Position numbers and translations under genes: made by a program. From assembly GCF_030694085.1 (NCBI RefSeq), contig NZ_JAUXZE010000093.1, positions 1-64,000 of the forward strand: 64,000 bases of DNA, read 5' to 3'. How positions within the stretch are numbered: the first letter of the stretch is position 1; every line of letters begins with the position of its first letter. Positions 35,801-43,004 of this stretch are shown piece by piece. The notes under the pieces are model-generated. The model did not search any database. It saw nothing but the letters and a program-made list of their open reading frames with translations, and was not told the DNA's origin. The DNA comes from Tabrizicola sp. (GTDB lineage: Bacteria; Pseudomonadota; Alphaproteobacteria; Rhodobacterales; Rhodobacteraceae).

Positions 35801-36261
35801 CCCCCGACGATGCCGTCACCGCAGCCGCCGAGGTTGCCAAGGCCCTGTCCGCCCCCTGGCCTGCATCCGCCCCACAGGCCGAGGACATGCCCGGTCCGAC
35901 CGGCGAATCGAACCGCCTGACGCTGACGCCGCGCGCGCCGCTCCTTTGCCTCGGCCCCGGACGGGCGACGGCGCTGGCTCAGGCCGAGGCTGTCCGCAAG
36001 CTGGGCGGCCACGCGGTCGAGGCCCCGGGCCTGCCGCCCGAGGCTCTGGCAAAGCTGCCCGGCTTTTCCGGCGCGCTTTGGTGGGGCGGGGCCGAGGCCG
36101 GCCGTCCCTATGCTCAGGCACTGGCAACGCGCCCGGGTCCGATCCTGCCGCTGATCGCCGCACCGGACATGGGTCACACGCATCTGGAACGGCATCTCTG
36201 CATCGACACCACGGCCTCGGGCGGCAACGCGCAGCTTCTGGCCGCCGTGGCCGACGCTTGA
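32815..36261 (+). CDS. putA: Bifunctional proline dehydrogenase / L-glutamate gamma-semialdehyde dehydrogenase PutA
   Basis: The 1148-residue protein oxidises proline to glutamate in two steps, with FAD then NAD. The N-terminal half holds the proline dehydrogenase barrel (ISVKLSALHPRYEVAKRERV, IDAEEADRLALSLEV, MVRLVKGAYWDAEVKRAQ, YEFQRLHGMGERLHD). The C-terminal half is an aldehyde dehydrogenase with FTGSTETAQ, the general base in ETGGLNAM and the catalytic Cys in SAGQRCSALR (about residue 802). No ribbon-helix-helix domain is present at the N-terminus. ATG 32815 is favoured by AAAGG upstream; 32788 is possible. Divergent from putR. Confidence 0.96.
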   Translation: MPADSAPAWSVITTGTLTDETALVQRLVAEAALEAPARAAIVAQGADLVRRIRASAKPGLMEVFLAEYGLSTDEGIALMCLAEALLRVPDAETMDALIEDKIAPSDWGRHLGKSASSLVNASTWALMLTGKVLDDREGGIAGALRGAVRRLGEPVIRTAVSRAMKEMGRNFVLGETIDKAMDRAEELEAKGYTYSYDMLGEAARTEADARRYHLSYSRAITAIARAAKGNEIRTNPGISVKLSALHPRYEVAKRERVMEELVPRVRALASLAKAAGLGFNIDAEEADRLALSLEVIEATLSDPALKGWDGFGVVVQAYGRRAGAVIDWLHALAVRLDRKIMVRLVKGAYWDAEVKRAQVLGLESFPVFTRKQSTDVSYVANARKLLSLTDRIYPQFATHNAHTVAAILHIAGQQGLTPMDYEFQRLHGMGERLHDIVLTDNATRCRIYAPVGAHRDLLAYLVRRLLENGANSSFVNQIVDEDVPPETVAACPLTAIEALSAIPSPALATGPALFGARKNSQGWDLTDAADLAAIEAARAPFADARIDAAPRLAGRVVGGPQLAVLNPATGALVGHVTTAGLPDVDTALRLAEPWSAAPQERATVLNRAADRMEADMGRIFAVLAREAGKTLSDAVAELREAVDFLRYYGSQAQQSHPARGVFACISPWNFPLAIFCGQIGAALAAGNAVLAKPAEQTPLIACIAVDHLLAAGVPATALQLLPGDGSVGAALTRDPRVNGVAFTGSTETAQAIRRSMADHLDPTAPLIAETGGLNAMLVDSTALPEQAVRDIIASSFQSAGQRCSALRCLYVQEDVAETVTEMLFGAMEDLALGDPWALATDVGPVIDAEAQAGIRAYVDAARTEGRVLKELMAPGQGTFIAPTVLSVNGIQDMPREIFGPVLHIATFKASEIDRVIAAINATGYGLTFGLHSRIDDRVQHIVDGMRVGNTYVNRNQIGAVVGSQPFGGEGLSGTGPKAGGPHYLTRFTRAETPRATPDDAVTAAAEVAKALSAPWPASAPQAEDMPGPTGESNRLTLTPRAPLLCLGPGRATALAQAEAVRKLGGHAVEAPGLPPEALAKLPGFSGALWWGGAEAGRPYAQALATRPGPILPLIAAPDMGHTHLERHLCIDTTASGGNAQLLAAVADA

Positions 36262-36292
36262 CGCCCCTTCGCGGATCGGAAAGTCTGCGCCC

Positions 36293-37036
36293 ATGTTTCC
36301 GATCCGCGATCACAACCCCTCGGGCCAGACCCCTTATGTCACCATCGCGCTGATTGCGATCAACATACTGGTATTCCTTGGCTATTTCGTCTCGATGAAC
36401 GAATACCAACTGGGCGAGTTCTTCTGGACCTGGGGGCTGATCCCGGCCCGCTTCCTGTCGGGCGAGGGGCTGGAGACCATCTTCACCTCGATGTTCCTGC
36501 ACGGCGGCTGGTTCCACCTGGCCGGGAACATGCTGTTCCTGTGGATTTACGGCGACAACCTGGAAGAAGAGATGGGGCACATGGGCTTCCTTCTGTTCTA
36601 CCTTGCCGCCGGGGTGGCTGCGGGTCTGGCGCAGGCGCTGCCCGATCCGGGGTCCATAGTGCCGATGGTCGGGGCGTCAGGGGCGATCGCGGGGGTGATG
36701 GGGGGCTACCTGCTTCTGTTTCCCAGGGCAAAGGTCGATGTCCTGTTCATCTTCATCATCTTCTTCCGCATCTTCGCCATTCCCGCCTGGATCGTTCTGG
36801 GCATCTGGCTGGCGATCCAGATCTTCTCGGGTGTCTCTACGCCCGGCGATCTGGGTGGCGTCGCCTATTGGGCGCATGTCGGGGGTTTCGGCGCGGGTCT
36901 CGTGCTGACGGTGCCCGTCTGGTTGCGGCGCGGGGCGCAGGCCTACTGGCAGCAGACCGCCGGTCACCCGCCGCACCCCGAGACGCAGTTCGACGCCGCG
37001 CGGTCGAACGTTCCCCTGGTCCGCCGCAAGCGCTGA
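36293..37036 (+). CDS. Rhomboid-family intramembrane serine protease
   Basis: The 247-residue membrane protein has six to seven helices and the catalytic dyad: Ser in GASGAIAGVMGGY (about residue 127) and His in AHVGGFGAG (about 193). The HGGWFHLAGNMLFLWIYGDN loop is the conserved L1/helix 2 region. It should cleave transmembrane substrates in the inner membrane; natural targets unknown. It follows putA by 31 bp and may be read through from it. Confidence 0.9.
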   Translation: MFPIRDHNPSGQTPYVTIALIAINILVFLGYFVSMNEYQLGEFFWTWGLIPARFLSGEGLETIFTSMFLHGGWFHLAGNMLFLWIYGDNLEEEMGHMGFLLFYLAAGVAAGLAQALPDPGSIVPMVGASGAIAGVMGGYLLLFPRAKVDVLFIFIIFFRIFAIPAWIVLGIWLAIQIFSGVSTPGDLGGVAYWAHVGGFGAGLVLTVPVWLRRGAQAYWQQTAGHPPHPETQFDAARSNVPLVRRKR

Positions 37037-37091
37037 AGACTTTGCGTCCCGCGCGGGCTGGCGTAAGGTCACGGGCGGGGAGGGTCTCCCG

Positions 37092-37778
37092 ATGCTCCGC
37101 CTTGCCTGCGCCTGCCTCTGTCTGACCACATCCGCCGAGGCCGACTGCCGTCTCGCCCTGGCGCTGGCGGTCGATGTCTCGCGCTCCATCGATTCGCAGG
37201 ATTACGCGATCCAGACCGAGGGGTTGGCCCTGGCGCTTCAGGACAAGGACGTCCGCGCCGCGATCTTCCGGCCAGAGGGCGATGTGGCGCTGGCGATCTA
37301 CTACTGGTCCGGGCGCGGCTTCCAGGATCTCGTTCAGCCCTGGGTCGTCCTGGACAGCCCCGAAGCCCTTGATGCAGCAATCTGGAAGGTCCGCCGCACC
37401 CCGCGCCCCAAGGCCCCCTTGGCCACCGCACTGGGCGACGCGCTGAGCTACGGGCTGGACCTGATGGGCGACGCGCCCGAATGTGACCGACGGGTGATCG
37501 ACGTGGCGGGCGACGGGCGCAACAACGACGGCATTTCGGTTGCCCGCACCTACGAGCGCGAGGATTTCACCGGGATCACCGTCAATGGCCTGGCGGTGGG
37601 AGAGCACGAGGCTGACATCGTCCGATACTACCAGACCGAAGTGATCCGTGGCCCGGGCGCCTTCGTGGAACTTGCGCCGCGCCAGTCAGACTATCCCGAC
37701 GCGCTGCGACGCAAGCTTCTGCGCGAACTTCAGGGACCGATGATCGGCCAGATTTCGGTCACTCCGTCCCGCGGCTGA
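37092..37778 (+). CDS. DUF1194 (von Willebrand factor A-like) secreted protein
   Basis: The 228-residue protein has a signal peptide (LRLACACLCLTTSAEA) and a VWA-type fold with a MIDAS-like DVSRSID near residue 29, then VALAIYYWSGRGFQD and VIDVAGDGRNNDG. DUF1194 proteins are exported and of unknown function, possibly metal-dependent adhesion or assembly factors. An unusual run of Cys (CACLC) lies in the signal segment. Confidence 0.83.
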   Translation: MLRLACACLCLTTSAEADCRLALALAVDVSRSIDSQDYAIQTEGLALALQDKDVRAAIFRPEGDVALAIYYWSGRGFQDLVQPWVVLDSPEALDAAIWKVRRTPRPKAPLATALGDALSYGLDLMGDAPECDRRVIDVAGDGRNNDGISVARTYEREDFTGITVNGLAVGEHEADIVRYYQTEVIRGPGAFVELAPRQSDYPDALRRKLLRELQGPMIGQISVTPSRG

Positions 37779-37893
37779 CCTTCAAACCGCCACAGATGCG
37801 GAAATACTGACCCGAATTTCGCCAGTTTTTCATTGACTGATAAGACCACACGGGAATTCTTCCCGGGATTGTTCGATAAATTCGGAGGTAACC

Positions 37894-38313
37894 ATGCGCC
37901 GCCATTTTGCCGCGCTTCTGCTGGCCCTGCTCCTGCCCGGTCCCGCCCTGGCCGAAAGGGTCGTGGCCCATGTCTCGATCGCATCGCAGACCATGAAGGT
38001 CTACCACGAGGGTCGGCTGCTCTTTACCTGGCCCGTCTCGACCGCGAAGCGGGGCAAGATCACGCCGACCGGCACCTACGCGCCCGAGTTCCTGTCAAAG
38101 AACCATCGGTCACGCCGCTACAACAACGCGCCGATGCCCTTTGCGATCTTCTATGACGGGCACTATGCGATCCACGGCACCGACCAGATCAAGCATCTTG
38201 GTGCGCCGGCCAGCCGCGGTTGCGTGCGCCTGCATCCCGACAACGCGAAGATCCTGTTCAACATGGTCAAGGCCGAGGGGATGGAGAACATGCGCGTGGT
38301 GATCGTCCAGTAG
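37894..38313 (+). CDS. L,D-transpeptidase (YkuD/ErfK family)
   Basis: A 139-residue secreted protein: signal peptide MRRHFAALLLALLLPGPALA, then the YkuD domain with the catalytic set IHGTDQIKHLGAPASRGCVR (His near 93, Cys near 110). Such enzymes crosslink peptidoglycan by 3-3 bonds or attach proteins to it in the periplasm. A strong GGAGGTAACC site precedes the ATG. A short hairpin (CGGGAA/TTCCCG at 37851-37865) lies upstream. Confidence 0.9.
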   Translation: MRRHFAALLLALLLPGPALAERVVAHVSIASQTMKVYHEGRLLFTWPVSTAKRGKITPTGTYAPEFLSKNHRSRRYNNAPMPFAIFYDGHYAIHGTDQIKHLGAPASRGCVRLHPDNAKILFNMVKAEGMENMRVVIVQ

Positions 38314-38395
38314 CTCGGGCCTCGAAACCGGGCCCCTTCCTTTCCGCGCCCCGACCCGCTATAGCGCCGGGCTTGAAATGCTGCGGGAGCGGACA

Positions 38396-39181
38396 ATGCA
38401 GGGCTCGGCCAACCTCAACCTGATGATCAAGGCTGCCCGCAAGGCGGGCCGCAGCCTGGTAAAGGACTTCCGCGAAGTCGAGAATCTGCAGGTCTCGACC
38501 AAGGGGCCGGGGGATTTCGTCTCGAAGGCGGATCGTGAGGCCGAGCGGCTGATCAAGGAAGAACTCCTTGGCGGTCGCCCGACCTATGGCTGGATCGGCG
38601 AGGAAACCGGCGTGACGCCGGGGGCCGACCCGACCCGGCGCTGGATCGTCGATCCCCTGGACGGGACCACGAACTTCCTGCACGGCATGCCGCACTGGGC
38701 GGTGTCCATCGCGCTGGAGCACAAGGGCGAGATCGTCTCGGCGGTGGTCTATGACCCGGCCAAGGACGAGATGTTCTGGGCCGAAAAGGGTGCCGGCTGC
38801 TGGCTGAACGACAACCGCCGTCTGCGGGTGTCGGGCCGCCGCGCGATGCACGAGGCGGTGTTTGCGACCGGCGTGCCGTTCGGTGCCAAGTCGACCCTGC
38901 CCGCGATGCTGAAGGACCTGGGCCGCCTGATGCCAGCTTGCGCCGGTGTGCGCCGCTGGGGGGCCGCCTCGCTGGACCTCGCCTACGTCGCGGCGGGCCG
39001 CTTCGATGGCTACTGGGAGCGTGAGTTGTCGGTCTGGGACATTGCGGCCGGCGTGCTGCTGGTCAAGGAAGCCGGTGGCCTGGTCGAGGGCCTGCGGACC
39101 GGCACCGACCCGCTGGATGGCGCACTGATCGCGGCGAACGACGGGCTTTTCAAGGCGATGGCCGACACGATCCGCGCGTAA
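38396..39181 (+). CDS. suhB: Inositol monophosphatase family protein (SuhB-like)
   Basis: The 261-residue enzyme has the Mg-dependent phosphatase motifs: GWIGEETG, DPLDGTTNFLHGMPHWAVSI (about residue 85) and WDIAAGVLLVKEAGG. It hydrolyses myo-inositol phosphates or related sugar phosphates; SuhB relatives also act on transcription. The ATG at 38396 is preceded by GGAGCGGACA. Length is normal. Confidence 0.88.
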   Translation: MQGSANLNLMIKAARKAGRSLVKDFREVENLQVSTKGPGDFVSKADREAERLIKEELLGGRPTYGWIGEETGVTPGADPTRRWIVDPLDGTTNFLHGMPHWAVSIALEHKGEIVSAVVYDPAKDEMFWAEKGAGCWLNDNRRLRVSGRRAMHEAVFATGVPFGAKSTLPAMLKDLGRLMPACAGVRRWGAASLDLAYVAAGRFDGYWERELSVWDIAAGVLLVKEAGGLVEGLRTGTDPLDGALIAANDGLFKAMADTIRA

Positions 39182-39252
39182 ACCTCCTCGTGCGCCTTCG
39201 GCTTCTCGTCGGGAGAGCGCCCAGCGAGGAGTGACGAAGTCATCGACGAGCG

Positions 39253-40158
39253 TTACCCGCGCTGCAGCTTCACCGGCTCGCTCCGCGCCAGCCGCAGGAA
39301 ATGCGCCATGTAGGGCTTTCCCGCATCCTCTTCCCGCGTTGCCGCATACATCCGCTTCGTCACCACCTCCGGCCCAAGGGGCCGCGTGATGTAATCCGCG
39401 TTGGTCTTGACCTCGCGCATCACCCAGTCCGGCAGCACCGCCACCCCCCGGTTCGACCCGACCAGCATCAGGATCACCGCCGTCAGTTCCGCCGTCCGCT
39501 GCGCGCGGGGTTCCACCTTGGCGGGCGTCAGCACCTCGGCGAACACATCCAGCTTGTCGCGGCTGACCGGATAGGTGATCAGCACCTGGTCGCGGAAATC
39601 CTCGGCCGTGATGAACTCCTTCGCCGCCAAGGGGTTCTGGGCTGATCCGACAAAGGTCGGGTGATAATCGAAAAGGGGGTTGAACACGATCCCCGGTGGC
39701 GGTTCGCGGTCGGAACTGATCACCAGATCCACGTCCTCGCGGTTCAGCGCCGGCAGCGCCTCGAAGGCCAGGCCCGCCCTAATGTCCACGTCGATCTCGG
39801 GCCAGGCGTGGCGGAACATTTCCAACACCGGAAACAGCCAGTCGAAGCAGGCGTGACATTCGATGGCGATGTGCAGGCGGCCTGTCCGGCCCGCCCGAAG
39901 CGCGCGGAACTCCTCCTCCATCGCGTCGATTTCGGGCAGGATACGCTCCGCCGCTCGCAGCATCCTGACCCCCGCCGCCGACAGGCGCATCGGTTTCGAC
40001 CGCCGCACGAACAGCTCCATCCCCGCCTGATCCTCCAGCCCCTTCACCTGATGGCTCAGGGCGGACTGCGTCATGTTCAGCATGTCCGCAGCCCGCGCGA
40101 GGCCCCCGGCCTGCTGGATGGCGCGTATCGTCCGCAAGTGGCGCAGCTCGACGTACAT
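39253..40158 (-). CDS. metR: LysR-family regulator, probably MetR
   Basis: A 301-residue LysR protein with N-terminal MYVELRHLRTIRAIQQAGGL and NMTQSALSHQVKGLEDQAGM, as in MetR. It is divergent from metF with an 86-bp promoter, the usual location of the homocysteine-responsive methionine regulator. Expected to activate metF when homocysteine accumulates. Confidence 0.85.
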   Translation of the reverse strand: MYVELRHLRTIRAIQQAGGLARAADMLNMTQSALSHQVKGLEDQAGMELFVRRSKPMRLSAAGVRMLRAAERILPEIDAMEEEFRALRAGRTGRLHIAIECHACFDWLFPVLEMFRHAWPEIDVDIRAGLAFEALPALNREDVDLVISSDREPPPGIVFNPLFDYHPTFVGSAQNPLAAKEFITAEDFRDQVLITYPVSRDKLDVFAEVLTPAKVEPRAQRTAELTAVILMLVGSNRGVAVLPDWVMREVKTNADYITRPLGPEVVTKRMYAATREEDAGKPYMAHFLRLARSEPVKLQRG

Positions 40159-40178
40159 GAATGAACCTCATCAAGATG

Positions 40179-40202
40179 GTGAGAATTATGAATTGGTCTC
40201 AC
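40179..40202. promoter_or_regulatory. Inverted repeat in metR/metF promoter
   Basis: GTGAGA (40179-40184) and TCTCAC (40197-40202) form a perfect 6-bp inverted repeat with a 12-base gap, located between the divergent genes. It is a candidate MetR site by position and symmetry. Confidence 0.5.
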
Positions 40203-40244
40203 ATGCCGCGATCTGCGACAAGAGGGTCATTGAAGGAGACCATC

Positions 40245-41111
40245 ATGACCACGCCCCGCATCAGCTTTGAATTCTTCCCGCCGCAGTCGCTGGACGCCTC
40301 GTTCCGCCTGTGGGAAACGGTGCAGGCGCTGGCCCCGATGCAGCCCTCCTTCGTGTCGGTCACCTACGGCGCGGGCGGCACGACCCGCACTCTCACGCAT
40401 GAAGCGGTCTCGACCATCCACCGCAACTATGGCCTGCCGGTCGCGGCGCATCTGACCTGCGTCGATGCGACCCGGACCGAGACGCTGGCCATCGCCGAAT
40501 CCTACGCCGCCGCCGGAGTGACCGAGATCGTGGCCCTGCGCGGGGACGCCCCGAAAGGCGCGCAACGCTTTGTCCCGCACCCGTTGGGCTTCGCCAACTC
40601 GGTGGAACTGGTGGAAAAGCTGGCCCGCACCGGCAAGTTCAAGATCCGCGTCGGGGCCTATCCCGAGCCGCACCCGGATGCCGCCGACAGCACTGCCGAC
40701 GTGACCTGGCTGAAGCGCAAGATCGACGCCGGGGCTTTCAGTGCCATCACCCAGTTCTTCTTCGACGCCGATACCTTCTTTCGGTTCCGCGACGCCTGCG
40801 CCAAGGCCGGGATCACCGCCCCGATCATCCCCGGCATCCTGCCGATCACCTCGTGGGACGGTGCCAAGAAATTCGCCCGCCGCTGCGGGACCAGCGTGCC
40901 GCAGAAGCTGGACGAAGCCTTTGCCACCGCCGCCCGCGACGGTCGCGAGGAGCTTCTGGCGCTGACCCAATGCACCGCGCTTTGCGACAAGCTCCTCCAG
41001 GGCGGGGTCGAGGACCTGCATTTCTACACCCTGAACCGCCCGCACCTGACCCGCGAAGTCGTCCGCGCCCTTGGCATCCTGCCCGAGGTCGTTCTGGAGA
41101 AAGTGGCCTGA
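40245..41111 (+). CDS. metF: 5,10-methylenetetrahydrofolate reductase MetF
   Basis: The 288-residue FAD enzyme reduces methylene-THF to methyl-THF for methionine synthesis. Motifs: ISFEFFPPQSLDASFRLWET, FVSVTYGAGGTTRTLTHEAV, HLTCVDATRTET, EIVALRGDAPKGA and ITQFFFDADTFFRFRDAC. The ATG at 40245 has GAAGGAGACC in front; upstream in-frame ATGs belong to the promoter. Control by the divergent MetR is likely. Confidence 0.95.
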   Translation: MTTPRISFEFFPPQSLDASFRLWETVQALAPMQPSFVSVTYGAGGTTRTLTHEAVSTIHRNYGLPVAAHLTCVDATRTETLAIAESYAAAGVTEIVALRGDAPKGAQRFVPHPLGFANSVELVEKLARTGKFKIRVGAYPEPHPDAADSTADVTWLKRKIDAGAFSAITQFFFDADTFFRFRDACAKAGITAPIIPGILPITSWDGAKKFARRCGTSVPQKLDEAFATAARDGREELLALTQCTALCDKLLQGGVEDLHFYTLNRPHLTREVVRALGILPEVVLEKVA

Positions 41112-41256
41112 GATCAGCCCCCAAGGGCAAACGTCGTCTCCCTGGGCGGCTTTCCGGTCTGTCCCCAGCAGCGCCCGGAAAGCCGCCACCTTTTTTGCCC
41201 GTTGCCGCTCCGGCCATATCGGCTAATCTCGCGCCACCTTACCGGCGGACCCCGAT

Positions 41257-41697
41257 ATGCCCAAGCTTGTCACCCTGTTGAACGGCCCGAACCTCAATCT
41301 CCTTGGCCTCCGCCAGCCCGAGATCTACGGGCGCGAGACGCTGGACGATGTGATCGCCCGGGTCGCAGACCTTGCCGAGGAACTGGGCCTGACGATCCGC
41401 GCCAGGCAATCGAACCACGAAGGCCAGCTTGTCGACTGGATCCACGAGGCTCGCGGCGCCTCCGCCGCGATCATCATCAACCCCGGTGCCTATTCGCACA
41501 CTTCGGTCGCGATCCTGGACGCGCTGAACGCCTATGACGGCCCGGTGCTGGAGGTTCACATCTCCAACATCCACAAGCGCGAGGCGTTCCGGCACCATTC
41601 CTACGTCTCGGCCCGCGCCGACGGGGTGATCGCGGGCTGCGGGACCGAGGGCTACCTGCTGGCCCTTCGCCGGATCGCCACGCTTCTGCAGGCATGA
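41257..41697 (+). CDS. aroQ: Type II 3-dehydroquinate dehydratase AroQ
   Basis: The 146-residue enzyme dehydrates 3-dehydroquinate in the shikimate pathway. Motifs: NGPNLNLLGLRQPEIYG with the flexible loop, RQSNHEGQLVDWIHEA, INPGAYSHTSVAI and EVHISNIHKREAFRHHSYVS with catalytic His. Normal length. Its stop overlaps the next gene's start (ATGA), coupling it to an acyl-CoA ligase of unrelated pathway. Confidence 0.96.
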   Translation: MPKLVTLLNGPNLNLLGLRQPEIYGRETLDDVIARVADLAEELGLTIRARQSNHEGQLVDWIHEARGASAAIIINPGAYSHTSVAILDALNAYDGPVLEVHISNIHKREAFRHHSYVSARADGVIAGCGTEGYLLALRRIATLLQA

Positions 41698-43004
41698 CCG
41701 AACGCTTCCGCTGGCACCCCGGGGCCCGGCTGTACGACAGTGCAGGGACAGAGGTTGCCACGGCCGGCTCCCCTCCTCCATCGCATCCCCAGGACGGTGA
41801 GCGGTCGCGCGCTGCACCAGCGGCGGGGGCGATCCTGCCTGACAGCCCAACGGGGCTGGCCATGGCCATGACCAGCGCCGCCTTCCGCATCGGCGCGCCC
41901 GATCAGCCGCCGCCAGACGCCCATGACCAGCCGATCCTCGAAACCCTCACCTCCGGCTCAACCGACCAGCCGCGCCGCATCCGCCGCACCCAAGCCTCGT
42001 GGATCGCAAGCTTCGTCATCAACGCCAACCTGCGCATCGGCCCCGGCGCGCGCGTTGCGGTCCTGGGTCGCCTGATCCACTCCCTTTCGCTCTACGGTGC
42101 CATCGAGGGTCTGCACCTTGGCGCCGATGTCCACCTGCTCGCGGACCTTCGCCCCGACCGCCAGCGCGTCGCCCTGCGCGACCGCCAGATCACCCATCTC
42201 TACGCCACCCCCGCCCAGTTGCGCCTGATCCTTGGCCCCGGCCCGCTTCCCGATCTCCGCCTGATCCTTGTCGGCGGCTCCAAGCTCGACCCCGCCCTGC
42301 GCACGGCCCTCGCCATCCTCGCCCCCAACGCCCGGATCCGCGAGTTCTACGGGGCCGCCGAGACCAGCTTCATCACCCTGGCGGACGAGGCGACCCCGAT
42401 CACGTCCGTCGGTCGCCCCTATCCCGGCGTGGATCTCCAACTGGACCCCAGCGGAGAGGTCTGGGTCCGCAGCCCCTACCTCTTCCTCCGTGACGTCTGC
42501 GATTTTCATCTTTGCCCAAATATCCCCGCCGGAGGCATGACCGAGCCTGTTGCGCGCCCTTCGCGCGCAATGGGCGAGACACAGGCGTGCGCGCCAGCGC
42601 TCCGTTCAACTCCCGTCATACCCCGCTGGCGCGACGGCTGGCTCTCGGTCGGAGAGATCGGCGAACTGCAAGACGGGTTCCTGTTTCTGAAAGGCCGCGC
42701 GGGACGGATGGTCACCGTGGCCGACCAGAACGTCTTTCCCGAAGAGATCGAGACGCTCCTCGAAACCCTGCCCGGCGTTGCGCGTGCAGCCGTTCTGCCC
42801 GTCCCGGATGTCAAACGCGGACACGCCCTTGTCGCGGTCCTGCAAGGCGACCCTGCGCAAGAGGCCACCATCCTCACCCGCCTGCGCCGCGACCTTGGTC
42901 CCCTGAAATGCCCCAAGGCGCTGGTCTGGCGACAGGACTGGCCGACGCTGCCCTCTGGCAAGACAGACCTCAAGGCGCTGGAGGCAAGTCTGTGGCGCGC
43001 CTGA
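41694..43004 (+). CDS. Acyl-CoA ligase/AMP-binding protein with an in-frame repeat insertion
   Basis: The 436-residue protein has an adenylate-forming core: TSGSTDQPRRIRRTQASW (the TSGST P-loop, about residue 84), REFYGAAETSFITLADEA (A5), VGRPYPGVDLQLDPSGEVWV, and the C-terminal DGWLSVGEIGELQDGFLFLK and LPSGKTDLKALE with the terminal Lys. It is shorter than usual (about 500-550) because the N-terminal region before the P-loop is only ~80 residues. About residues 270-308 are encoded by a dispersed repeat otherwise found intergenically, placed between the A7 strand and the GEIGEL motif. Operon: aroQ - this - thiolase; the thiolase start lies 13 bp inside its end. Substrate unknown; pimelate or another acyl acid is suggested by the bioMNY genes next door. 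Confidence 0.8.
   Translation: MTERFRWHPGARLYDSAGTEVATAGSPPPSHPQDGERSRAAPAAGAILPDSPTGLAMAMTSAAFRIGAPDQPPPDAHDQPILETLTSGSTDQPRRIRRTQASWIASFVINANLRIGPGARVAVLGRLIHSLSLYGAIEGLHLGADVHLLADLRPDRQRVALRDRQITHLYATPAQLRLILGPGPLPDLRLILVGGSKLDPALRTALAILAPNARIREFYGAAETSFITLADEATPITSVGRPYPGVDLQLDPSGEVWVRSPYLFLRDVCDFHLCPNIPAGGMTEPVARPSRAMGETQACAPALRSTPVIPRWRDGWLSVGEIGELQDGFLFLKGRAGRMVTVADQNVFPEEIETLLETLPGVARAAVLPVPDVKRGHALVAVLQGDPAQEATILTRLRRDLGPLKCPKALVWRQDWPTLPSGKTDLKALEASLWRA
42511..42603 (+). repeat. Dispersed repeat, copy inside the acyl-CoA ligase gene
   Basis: TTTGCCCAAATATCC (42511-42525) and a 63-bp core (42541-42603) match the intergenic copy at 27349-27459; the core agrees at 54 of 63 positions by my count. 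The repeat is open in the ligase frame and encodes roughly CPNIPAGGMTEPVARP and beyond. The hairpin that separates the two parts in the intergenic copy is missing here. Confidence 0.75.

Noticed and set aside
32575..36294. 1239-codon open frame antisense to putA
   Set aside because: It is the mirror of a strongly conserved gene in GC-rich DNA; composition is Arg/Gly/His-rich with no domain or ribosome site.
40159..40244. SAM or other riboswitch before metF
   Set aside because: The region is only 86 bp and shared with a divergent gene; no riboswitch-like conserved stems seen.
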